DNA from: an uncultured Clostridia bacterium
Lineage (GTDB): Bacteria > Bacillota > Clostridia > TANB77 > CAG-508
Reading direction: 5' to 3'
NCBI GenBank assembly: GCA_948745425.1
Contig: CAPZDM010000045.1
Location: forward strand, 1 to 12,898
Length of the DNA: 12,898 nt
Under the pieces are notes generated by a model. The model did no database searches. It saw only the letters and a program-made list of their open reading frames with translations, and was not told the origin of the DNA. Made by a program: the position numbers and the translations under genes. Shown piece after piece: positions 6,865-12,898 of this stretch; the stretch's first letter is position 1, and each line of letters begins with the position of its first letter.

Positions 6865-7647
6865 ATGAAGACAAAAACAGAAATCGAAATCAAGGTTTCA
6901 GGTGGACGGATTACCAATGCAGAGGTGCTAAGTGATGGTAGATGCAAACTGGTAGTTGAAGCTACAGTACCTGAAATGGTAACTGAAGTATCAACTGAAG
7001 TAAAGGACGATACATTCGTATTAGTTGAAGCTTCAAAGCTTACTTTGAATGATGAGTTCATGCAATATCAGCCTAAGACAAATGCTGAAGAAAAGTTCAA
7101 GGAACAACTTGAAAGGGCAATTCAGAGAGAGCTGAAGGACTTCTATTGTCCAAAGTATGATCCTTCGTTTAACGAGGATGGAAATGGAATCAGTTATGAA
7201 GTTGGAAAGAAGCCTGCTGTAGGTAAGTCATACAATTGGTGGAATCGGGTAGCAAAGGAATTTAAACCTGATAATAGCCGATTAGGGACTAAAACAGAAT
7301 ATGTGGCATTTCTTGGGGTTCTCATAAAGAAGCTTGTGTCTATTGGATGGACTGTAGCAGAAGCGTGGAATGCAGTATGCAGTGACTCAAAGAAGTTAGG
7401 GCATTATTGGAATTCGGAAAATGCTAAGCACAACTTTGAACCTACTGGTTGCAGAGAGATTTGTGGCTTTTATGATTTGGCAAATACCTGTAAGATTTTG
7501 TCAGATGATGAAGCTGATGGCTTTTGGTTGGCTGGTGGTATTTGCAGTGACTTTAGTGGCGACAGCCCTTTGGCTGACTTGGCTCATTTCTTCTATCAGT
7601 ATAATGACTACAATAATAGCGTTGGTTGGCTTGTGCTTGATATGTAG
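6865..7647 (+). CDS. DGR target (variable) protein, copy 2
   Basis: The 260-residue product is identical to copy 1 at every residue, including the variable C-terminus. This copy sits directly upstream of the intact avd-RT-TR module and is probably the original cis target; its ribosome-binding site is at 6850-6856. Two identical VRs mean that no mutagenic homing event has fixed in either copy since the duplication or last gene conversion. Both copies keep the sequences needed for homing (VR 3' end and hairpin), so either could in principle be rewritten from the single TR. The domain description and the unusual codon use are as for copy 1. Confidence 0.85.
   Translation: MKTKTEIEIKVSGGRITNAEVLSDGRCKLVVEATVPEMVTEVSTEVKDDTFVLVEASKLTLNDEFMQYQPKTNAEEKFKEQLERAIQRELKDFYCPKYDPSFNEDGNGISYEVGKKPAVGKSYNWWNRVAKEFKPDNSRLGTKTEYVAFLGVLIKKLVSIGWTVAEAWNAVCSDSKKLGHYWNSENAKHNFEPTGCREICGFYDLANTCKILSDDEADGFWLAGGICSDFSGDSPLADLAHFFYQYNDYNNSVGWLVLDM
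7511..7637 (+). repeat. DGR variable repeat VR2
   Basis: The 127-bp VR of copy 2 is identical to VR1 and so carries the same 17 adenine-specific differences from TR 9134-9260. It covers codons 216-258 of the target gene. The first mismatch beyond the 3' end is where TR reads CTAATAT and VR reads TGATATG. Confidence 0.95.
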
Positions 7648-7679
7648 CACTGACCACTGATAGGAAACCGAAACAGTTG

Positions 7680-7700
7680 GGGGCTCTCGTTGAGAGCTCC
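7680..7700 (+). other. Hairpin downstream of VR2
   Basis: The same nine-pair stem and GTT loop as at 6551-6571, again 42 bp past the VR. Its exact conservation with the cassette fits a retrohoming hairpin, though it was simply copied with the duplication. Confidence 0.65.
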
Positions 7701-7755
7701 AAATTGTATTTAGGCTTTGTCAAGATAAGTAAATAATTTATGAAAGGAATAATTA

Positions 7756-8121
7756 ATGGAAAGAAAAAATAATGAATTAATTATCATACCAAAAATGGAA
7801 AAATATATTGAATATATGTTAACAATATTAATAAAATTACCAAGAACTGAAAAATTTAGTATTGGAACAGAATTAAAGACTAGTATGTATGAAATGTTAA
7901 AGTATGTATTATTTTCAAGTAAAGTAGAAAAAAGAAGAAGATTGGAATTATATAATATTGTAGATAGTCAAATATATTATCAAAGAATTTGTATAAGAAT
8001 TATGTATAATAATAAATGGATAGATATAAAGAAATATAAATATAGTAATGAATTATTAGCAGAAATAGGAAAAATATTAGGAGGTTTAATAAAATCTCTT
8101 GGAGTTGATAGAAATGCCTAA
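7756..8121 (+). CDS. avd: DGR accessory variability determinant (Avd)
   Basis: A 121-residue, lysine-rich, all-helical protein. Avd proteins form a barrel-shaped pentamer of four-helix bundles that binds the DGR reverse transcriptase and the template RNA and is needed for mutagenic cDNA synthesis. The family pattern is visible: LPRTEKFSIGTELKTSMYEML near residues 29-50, a basic EKRRRLELYNIVDSQIYYQRICIRIMY stretch, and a final helix NELLAEIGKILGGLIKSL. The start ATG has AAAGGA upstream at 7743-7748. The stop overlaps the reverse transcriptase start by 8 bp, so the two are translationally coupled. Composition is very AT-rich, like the RT and unlike the target gene just before it. The identification is firm given the neighbouring RT, TR and VR. 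Confidence 0.9.
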   Translation: MERKNNELIIIPKMEKYIEYMLTILIKLPRTEKFSIGTELKTSMYEMLKYVLFSSKVEKRRRLELYNIVDSQIYYQRICIRIMYNNKWIDIKKYKYSNELLAEIGKILGGLIKSLGVDRNA

Positions 8122-9127
8122 GACAATTAGAAATGTTTATGATAAAGCTATATCATTTGATAAAATTTTAATGGCACATAAAAAGGCAAGAAAAGGAAAA
8201 AGAGAGAAAAAAGAAGTAATAAAATTTGAAATGAATTTAGAAGGTGAAATTTTAAGACTGGAAGAAGAATTAAGATATGGAAGATATAAACCACAAAAGT
8301 ATAAGGAATTTAAAATATATGAACCAAAAGAACGAACTATAATGGCATCTCCATATACTGATAGAGTAGTACATCAATGGTACGTAGAAAATTTTATAAA
8401 ACCTTATTTTGTTCCACAATTTATTACAACAAGTTATGCAGGAATTGAAAACAGAGGAATGCATAAAGCATCAAAAGATGTTCAAAATGCAATGCGCATA
8501 GCAAAGAAAAGTTGGAATGAATACTATATTTTAAAAATGGATGTAACAAAGTATTTTCAAAATATAGACAAAAGAATTTTAGGGGATATATTGAAAAGAA
8601 AAATTAAAGATAAAAAATTACTTTGGTTAACAAGAACAATTTTATTATCTACTGAAGGAATGAAGGGATTACCATTAGGAAATTATACTTCGCAAATGTT
8701 TGCTAATATATATTTGAATGAGCTTGATCAATATGCAAAACATCGATTAAAGTGCAAATTCTACTTTAGGTATATGGATGACATAGTTATTTTATGTAAA
8801 AACAAGTTAGTAGCTCAAGATAATTTAGAAAAATTGACGAGTTATTTAAGTAAAAATTTAAAATTGACATTTAATTCTAAAACACGAATATTTAAAGATA
8901 TACAAGGAGTAAATTTTTGTGGATATAAAATTAATGAGCATAAATTAAAAATTAGGAATTCAAGTAAATATAGAATGCAACGCAAATTAAGATTATATAC
9001 TAAAAAATTAAAAAATGAAGAAATAATATTACCTGAAATACAAAAAAGTATAGCAGGTTGGCTTGGCTATGTTAAGCATGCTGATTCTTATAATTTAAGA
9101 AAGAGTATGTTTTATATAGAGGGATAA
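8114..9127 (+). CDS. DGR reverse transcriptase
   Basis: This 337-residue enzyme copies the TR RNA into cDNA, misincorporating at adenines; the cDNA then replaces the VR. Visible motifs: the first catalytic aspartate in MDVTKYFQNI (D143), the DGR signature LGNYTSQ (188-194; group II intron RTs have QGxxxSP here), and YMDD at 220-223 in the active site. The thumb region follows (NFCGYKINEHKLKIR). No maturase or endonuclease domain is present, which fits a DGR rather than an intron. I chose ATG 8114, with GGAG at 8101-8104, over the in-frame TTG at 8099; it overlaps the avd stop. The TR begins 7 bp after the stop codon. All catalytic residues seem intact, so activity is plausible. Confidence 0.95.
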   Translation: MPKTIRNVYDKAISFDKILMAHKKARKGKREKKEVIKFEMNLEGEILRLEEELRYGRYKPQKYKEFKIYEPKERTIMASPYTDRVVHQWYVENFIKPYFVPQFITTSYAGIENRGMHKASKDVQNAMRIAKKSWNEYYILKMDVTKYFQNIDKRILGDILKRKIKDKKLLWLTRTILLSTEGMKGLPLGNYTSQMFANIYLNELDQYAKHRLKCKFYFRYMDDIVILCKNKLVAQDNLEKLTSYLSKNLKLTFNSKTRIFKDIQGVNFCGYKINEHKLKIRNSSKYRMQRKLRLYTKKLKNEEIILPEIQKSIAGWLGYVKHADSYNLRKSMFYIEG

Positions 9128-9133
9128 ACTTGA

Positions 9134-9260
9134 AAGCTGATGGCTTTTGGTTGGCTGGTGGTAATTACAATAACAATAGTAACAACAACCCTTTGGCTGA
9201 CTTGGCTCATAACAACAATCAGAATAATGACAACAATAATAGCGTTGGTTGGCTTGTGCT
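9134..9260 (+). repeat. DGR template repeat (TR)
   Basis: This 127-bp non-coding template is the donor for VR1 and VR2. It is loaded with AAC/AAT triplets: in the target frame it would read GGNYNNNSNNN, PLADLAH, then NNNQNNDNNN, so adenines are placed at the first two codon positions where mutation changes the residue most. Forty of its 127 bases are A; 17 differ in the VRs. Any open frame across it is incidental. It lies downstream of the RT gene on the same strand and is probably transcribed with it. Confidence 0.95.
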
Positions 9261-9320
9261 CTAATATTAAGTCAGATTATATATTTTACGGAATATATAC
9301 AGTAGTTGTATTAGATATTA

Positions 9321-9355
9321 AAGGAAGTTTATTCCTTCTTAAAAGAAATTTTAAG
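9321..9355 (+). other. Tandem hairpins after the TR
   Basis: AAGGAA/TTCCTT (9321-9326, 9332-9337) and the abutting CTTAAAA/TTTTAAG (9338-9344, 9349-9355, GAAA loop) form two back-to-back stems 60-95 nt past the TR. DGR template RNAs need structured sequence downstream of TR for RT/Avd binding and priming, so this may be its 3' part. They are AT-rich, so a weak terminator or chance is possible. The rest of 9356-9453 holds no gene that I can support. Confidence 0.35.
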
Positions 9356-9466
9356 TAAATATTGAATAGAAACATATGTATTAGTAGAGAAAAATCGAAT
9401 ATACGTATGTTTATTAATTTACAAGAAAAGGAGGAATGTAGAGAGTTCCAATAAAGGAGAATAAAA

Positions 9467-11429
9467 ATTAACAGAAGAATATTAATTATAGTAGCAATAA
9501 TTTTTAGTGTATTTGTGTGTTCTTATTTTTCAGTAAGTTTACACTTTATACTAAGTAAAGACTTTGAAAGTTTATTAAATATAGATGCTATATCAATTAT
9601 TAATACGATTATTACAGAAAAGAAAGTATTAGCGATTTTTTGTGTATTAGAATTGATGGTGGTGTCTTTTTTAATTTTATTTACTAATGGTACAAAAAAT
9701 ATATATCATAGTAAGAAAGTGAAATTGACAGATAATCTAGAAATACCAACACCAATTCGGAGATGGGCAACATGGTACATCATGGTGGTTAAAGAAAAAA
9801 GAATATGACAATGTATTTAAGTATAATATTATAAATCAAGAAAGAGATTATAATTCTGTATGTTTTGATTCTGCAGGAATTATAACGAACTTTGAGGAAG
9901 CAAATGGTATAGAGAAAATTAATTATATAGATGATAATCTTCATGTTCTATTAATTGGAAGTTCAGGCTCACGGAAAAAGTAGGTCTATCTTAATTCCAA
10001 GCATTACAATGTTAGGTTTAGCAGGTGAGAATCTCTTTATAAGTGATGTAAAAGGAGAACTATATTTATATACTGCACCCAAATTAAGAGAATTAGGATA
10101 TGATGTTATTGCATTAGACTTTATTAACTTTTTAAAAAGTAATCATTATAATTATTTAGATTTAGTAATAAATGCAGTAGAAAAAGACGATATACCATTA
10201 GCAGAAAGTCTAATAAATGATATTGTAAATGTACTAGTTGAAAGGAATGACAAAACAGAACCGATATGGGTAAATGGAGAAATGAGTGTGATTAGAACAG
10301 CAATAATGGCAGTAGTTCTTGAAAATAAAGGGAAAAGAGAATATCAGACATTAACAAATGCCTATTATTTTGTAGCAGAAATGTTTAAGGAAGATGAAGA
10401 TGGAGAAATGTTAATAGATAAATATATGAGAAAAAAAGAAGCAGATAATCCTATCAAGAAATTTTTTGCAGTAGCATCAACAGCTCCATCAAAAACACGA
10501 GGAAGCTTTGTCGCTGCAGCACTTTCGACATTGCAAATGTTTGTAAGTGAATATGTTGCAGATACTATACAAAAATCGGATTTTGACTTAAGAGATTTTG
10601 CAAAGAAAAAGACAGTTATATACATATTATTAAGTGATGATAAATTAACATATCACAAATTACGGAAGTCTTTTAGTACAGCAATTATATACAGCATTAG
10701 TAGATACAAGTAGAGAATTAGGTGGAGAATTACCAATAAGGATGAATTTTATCTTAGATGAGTTCGCTAATTTCACAAAAATAGAAACTTTTCAGAGTAT
10801 GTTGACAGTTTCAAGAAGTAGAAATTGTAGATTTGTTATAGCATTACAAAGTTTTGGACAATTAGAAGAAAAATATCGGTAAAGAAGGAACACAGAATAT
10901 TTTAGATAACTGTGTTTGGATTTATCTAAAATCAAGTAATATAGATACTGCAACAAAAATTTCTGATAAATTAGGAACTTATACAGCACAAAGTTATGGA
11001 GAAAGCAGTAATACTAATATTAAATACAATAATTCGAGTAGTAGTATGAGTTTAATATCAAGAAAGCTACTCACACCTGATGAAGTATTAAAAATTGAAA
11101 GTCCATATCTGATTGTAATGATAGCAGGTAAGCCACCTGCTCTTTTAACTGTACCAGACATTAGTCAAATGCACTTTAATAAATTAAATGGAATGGGAAC
11201 AAAAGAGGAGAATCAAAAGTTAAGAATAGAAAGAGAAAACCAAAGACCAATAAGAAAAATATCTAAATCTCAAGTATGGAATATTTGGGATGAAATAAAA
11301 CAACAAGAACTAGATGAGATGGAAGAAGAAGAAGAAGAACTTAGAACTCTTCAAAAAAATTGGACGACAAATAGGAAAGGAAGGAATGTCATTGAAGATA
11401 AACAAGGAAAAAATGAGGAAAGTGATTAA
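9467..11429 (+). CDS. VirD4/TraG-type coupling protein, reading frame shifted at four CGG codons
   Basis: This ATPase links the relaxase-DNA complex to the secretion channel. Read with four +1 shifts it gives a coherent 652-residue protein. It has two N-terminal membrane segments (about residues 5-24 and 54-73), Walker A GSSGSGKS (164-171), Walker B-like FILDEF (D430, E431), the SRSRNCRFVIALQSFGQLEEKYG block, and an acidic C-terminus. Each shift falls on an in-frame CGG (9758, 9972, 10663, 10877). Dropping the C restores the conserved sequence with Gly: PIGDGQHG, SGSGKS, KLGSL and KYGKEG. There is no other disruption apart from the start. The only start with a good site (AAGGAG 9454-9459, 7 nt) is ATT 9467, perhaps a mutated ATG. 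It is either recoded or broken in this unusual way; the family call is firm. Confidence 0.85.
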
Positions 11430-11743
11430 AGTAACTGCAAAAATTATAATTGTAATTATTTTAGTATTAACAATAAATCAAGTAGTCAATGCAAGTAGTT
11501 TCGAAAGTACAAAATTAGTAACAGGAACAAAAAAACTAGTAGAGGCAATTATAAGTTGGTTAACAGGAATAGGATTAACAATTTGTGGAGGATATTTCAT
11601 TTACTATGTGTATTGTTTAAAAACAAATGATGAAGGAGAAAGAAGAAGGAATATTCAAAACATTAAAACTACATTAATAAGTATGGTATTGATAACTTGT
11701 CGGACTAGCACTTATTAATGTAATATTAGGATTTTATAAATAA
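11413..11743 (+). CDS. Small two-segment membrane protein of the transfer operon (VirB2/TrbC-like), with one CGG shift
   Basis: From ATG 11413, overlapping the coupling-protein end by 17 bp, the protein begins with a signal-like hydrophobic stretch (IIIVIILVLTINQVVNA). It then has two likely membrane helices (ISWLTGIGLTICGGYFIYYVY and ISMVLITCGLALINVILGF) separated by a basic loop. Its length (about 109 residues), topology and position after a VirD4 gene fit a pilin-like or small channel subunit. The frame breaks at CGG 11701-11703; skipping the C gives TCGLALINVILGFYK and TAA at 11741-11743. Without the shift it stops after TCRTSTY, in the middle of the last helix. The exact family is not certain. 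Confidence 0.6.
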
Positions 11744-11756
11744 ATTACAAAAAATG

Positions 11757-11784
11757 TTTCAAAATCAAAAATTTATGTTATAAT
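11757..11784 (+). promoter_or_regulatory. Promoter of the MNT-HEPN operon
   Basis: A perfect TATAAT -10 (11779-11784) with an upstream TG one base away (extended -10) and a weak -35 TTTCAA (11757-11762) at 16-bp spacing. It lies in the gap after the membrane-protein gene and points to the nucleotidyltransferase gene. Confidence 0.55.
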
Positions 11785-11845
11785 AAGACTTAGAAGTTTA
11801 GGATAAGAAAAGTAATAAATATATAGTGAGGAAGTGATTTTTGAT

Positions 11846-12200
11846 ATGAATAAGATTCCCATGAATGTAAACAAAGCAATAAAAGAGTTTGTAGATGGTG
11901 TAAATAAAATTTTAGGAAATAATGTAAAAAAGATTATACTCTATGGATCTTATGCAAGACGGAGATTTTAATGATGGATCTGATATAGACATAATGATTT
12001 TAACAAATTTGACAGATGAAGAAATAACAAAATATAGAAAACAAATATCATATTTGGCATATGATGTTAATTGTGCCAATGACTTTGATGTATATTTATC
12101 GCCAATTCTTAAAAATATAGATAGATTTAATTACTGGTTAAATGCATTGCCATTTTATATGAATGTTGAAAAAGAAGGAGTGGTATTAAGTGAGTCCTAA
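11846..12200 (+). CDS. MNT-type nucleotidyltransferase (antitoxin-like), with one CGG shift
   Basis: Minimal nucleotidyltransferases of this kind pair with HEPN toxins and can inactivate them by adding AMP. From ATG 11846 the first 38 codons end in ILYGSYAR. The next codon is CGG (11960-11962) and the 0-frame then ends at once (AGA TTT TAA). Skipping the C gives GDFNDGSDIDIMI, completing the canonical GSxxxG..SDID active-site motif, and the frame then stays open to 12200 (118 residues). The shift thus falls exactly on the catalytic-loop glycine. The second half contains NCANDFDVYLSPI with an aspartate suited to the third metal ligand. The stop overlaps the HEPN gene start by 11 bp. It resembles MntA (type VII systems), but that name is not certain. 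Confidence 0.8.
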
Positions 12201-12591
12201 AATATCAAAAGAATTATCAAAACATAGATTAGAAAGAGCAAAACAAGATTTAGAAGATGCAGAATTGTTGTATACGAGTGGTAGTTTATTATCTGCCAAT
12301 AATCGAGCATATTATTCAATATTTCATACAATGAGAGCCGTATTGGCATTGGAACCAATTGATTTTAAAAGACATAAAGATGTCATAGCATATTTTAATC
12401 AATATTATATAAATACTGAAATTTTCCCTAAAAAATTAGGTCATAAAATATCTTTAGCTCAAAGTATTAGAGAAGATAGTGATTATGATGATGCATATAT
12501 TGCTTCTAAAGAAAAAACACAAAAACAAATAGAAACAGCTGAAGAACTTATAAATCAAGTTGAGAAATATATAGAAGATTTTAAAAATTAA
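12190..12591 (+). CDS. HEPN-domain protein (putative RNase toxin partner)
   Basis: The GTG start at 12190 is supported by AAGGAG at 12175-12180 and overlaps the antitoxin-like gene. The 133-residue, all-helical protein has NRAYYSIFHTMRAVL (residues 38-52), where R39 and H46 form the R-x(6)-H signature of HEPN RNases. It then has RHKDVIAYFNQYYI and a long C-terminal helix. HEPN proteins next to MNT genes act as RNA-cleaving toxins held in check by the partner. The frame is intact, in contrast to the shifted partner. It may stabilise the element or defend against phage. The domain call is firm; toxicity is inferred. Confidence 0.85.
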   Translation: MSPKISKELSKHRLERAKQDLEDAELLYTSGSLLSANNRAYYSIFHTMRAVLALEPIDFKRHKDVIAYFNQYYINTEIFPKKLGHKISLAQSIREDSDYDDAYIASKEKTQKQIETAEELINQVEKYIEDFKN

Positions 12592-12654
12592 TCTCAGCGA
12601 TAACTTACAATTTTGTTTTCTATTGGTTATGAAAATATAGAGTAATTTAATGTG

Positions 12655-12693
12655 TGCAAATTGCAAAGTTTGAGTTGCATTTTGCATTTTTTT
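12655..12693 (+). terminator. Rho-independent terminator after the HEPN gene
   Basis: TGCAAATTGCAA (12655-12666) pairs with TTGCATTTTGCA (12675-12686), 11 of 12 positions, followed by seven T residues (12687-12693). It should end the MNT-HEPN transcript. Confidence 0.75.
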
Positions 12694-12710
12694 ATAAAGT
12701 GCAACTCAAA
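12669..12710. repeat. 11-bp perfect inverted repeat before the XRE stub
   Basis: TTTGAGTTGCA (12669-12679) and TGCAACTCAAA (12700-12710) are perfect complements. The left arm overlaps the 3' half of the terminator stem, so the two structures exclude each other. Placed 58 bp before a repressor-like start codon, it may be an operator. It could also be a junction remnant. Confidence 0.45.
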
Positions 12711-12768
12711 GTTGATGGAACTTTTAATAAAACTACACTAAAATTAATACTGAAGGAGGAGTAATCTA

Positions 12769-12843
12769 ATGAAATTTGGAAAGAATTTATATAATCTAAG
12801 AAAATCTACTAAAATTAGCAGAAAAAGACTAATAAAGAAGTAA
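12769..12843 (+). pseudogene. Truncated XRE-family (helix-turn-helix) regulator
   Basis: An AAGGAGGA site (12753-12760) precedes an ATG by 8 nt. The 24-residue product opens MKFGKNLYNLRK, then STKISRKRLIKK, like the first helix and start of the second helix of XRE repressors that usually go on as ..ISQEELAEKLN... It stops at TAA 12841-12843 before the recognition helix. The expression signals are intact but the gene is not, so it is a degraded regulator. The remaining bases to the window end show no clear continuation. Confidence 0.55.
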
Positions 12844-12898
12844 TACATTAGATAAAAAGTATAATTAAAATAGAAATAAATCATATAATACAATAGAG

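Larger units (their letters stand above)
6761..7745. repeat. 985-bp direct repeat, copy 2 (DGR target cassette)
   Basis: Second copy of 5632-6616, apparently identical throughout including the VR. It is followed directly by the intact avd. Upstream, the junction differs from copy 1 by a short TGG-AT insertion after the relaxase-tail stop. Confidence 0.9.

Noticed and set aside
5632..7745. Insertion sequence or CRISPR explanation for the long repeats
   Set aside because: There is no transposase, terminal inverted repeat or spacer structure. The repeat is a gene-sized tandem cassette with DGR variable ends.
8114..9127. Group II intron or retron reverse transcriptase
   Set aside because: There is no maturase or endonuclease domain, the motif is LGNYTSQ rather than QGxxxSP, and a matching TR/VR pair and Avd are present.
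9140..9358. A 72-codon open frame over the TR
   Set aside because: It is an off-frame reading of the template repeat with no ribosome site. The TR is explained as a non-coding template.
9758..11962. Ordinary pseudogene decay of the transfer genes
   Set aside because: All six breaks are the same C-before-GG insertion at conserved glycines, with no deletions or other stops within the three genes. Neutral decay would be mixed.

Overview
This is an AT-rich, gene-dense stretch with strong Shine-Dalgarno sites and overlapping genes. It suggests a low-GC Bacillota (Clostridia or Bacilli-like), probably gut-associated, carrying an integrative/conjugative or mobilizable element. That host assignment is inferred from composition and gene families; there is no rRNA or tRNA to anchor it.

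Layout. At 1-1350 lie a short structured leader, an intact S-adenosylmethionine synthetase gene (metK) and its terminator. At 1350-3815 are accessory genes of the kind found on conjugative elements: a DUF3560-like gene split by a stop, an ArdA-like antirestriction gene with a duplicated domain, and a small conserved gene. All three end in the same acidic EEFE tail. At 3820-5635 is the mobilization module: a GC-rich cluster of three perfect hairpins (candidate oriT), a ribbon-helix-helix accessory gene, and a MobL-like relaxase gene interrupted by one in-frame UGA. At 5636-9360 is a diversity-generating retroelement (DGR). It has two identical target genes each ending in a variable repeat (VR), an Avd gene, a DGR-type reverse transcriptase, and the template repeat (TR) just after the RT gene. 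TR and VR differ at 17 positions and every one is an adenine in TR, which is the hallmark of adenine-specific mutagenic retrohoming. At 9460-11745 transfer genes resume with a VirD4/TraG-type coupling protein and a small two-membrane-segment protein. At 11750-12600 is a nucleotidyltransferase/HEPN (MNT-HEPN) toxin-antitoxin-like pair. The window ends with a terminator, an inverted repeat and a stub of an XRE repressor gene.

The most unusual feature lies in the right third. The coupling protein (four times), the small membrane protein (once) and the nucleotidyltransferase (once) are each broken by the same event: an in-frame CGG codon at which the conserved protein continues only if the C is skipped, so that the next codon read is GGA or GGT for a conserved glycine. 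These six are the only in-frame CGG codons I find in the AT-rich genes. Random decay would not look like this. It points to codon-specific +1 recoding at CGG or to a very specific systematic sequence error. The GC-richer DGR target gene uses CGG as ordinary arginine twice, so it would be truncated if the shift were obligatory.

The DGR appears to be a cassette inserted between relaxase and coupling-protein genes. Its target gene was duplicated or homogenized: 985 bp are identical in both copies, while the scraps between them (a decayed avd start and a diverged relaxase 3' end) record recombination between two related element copies.
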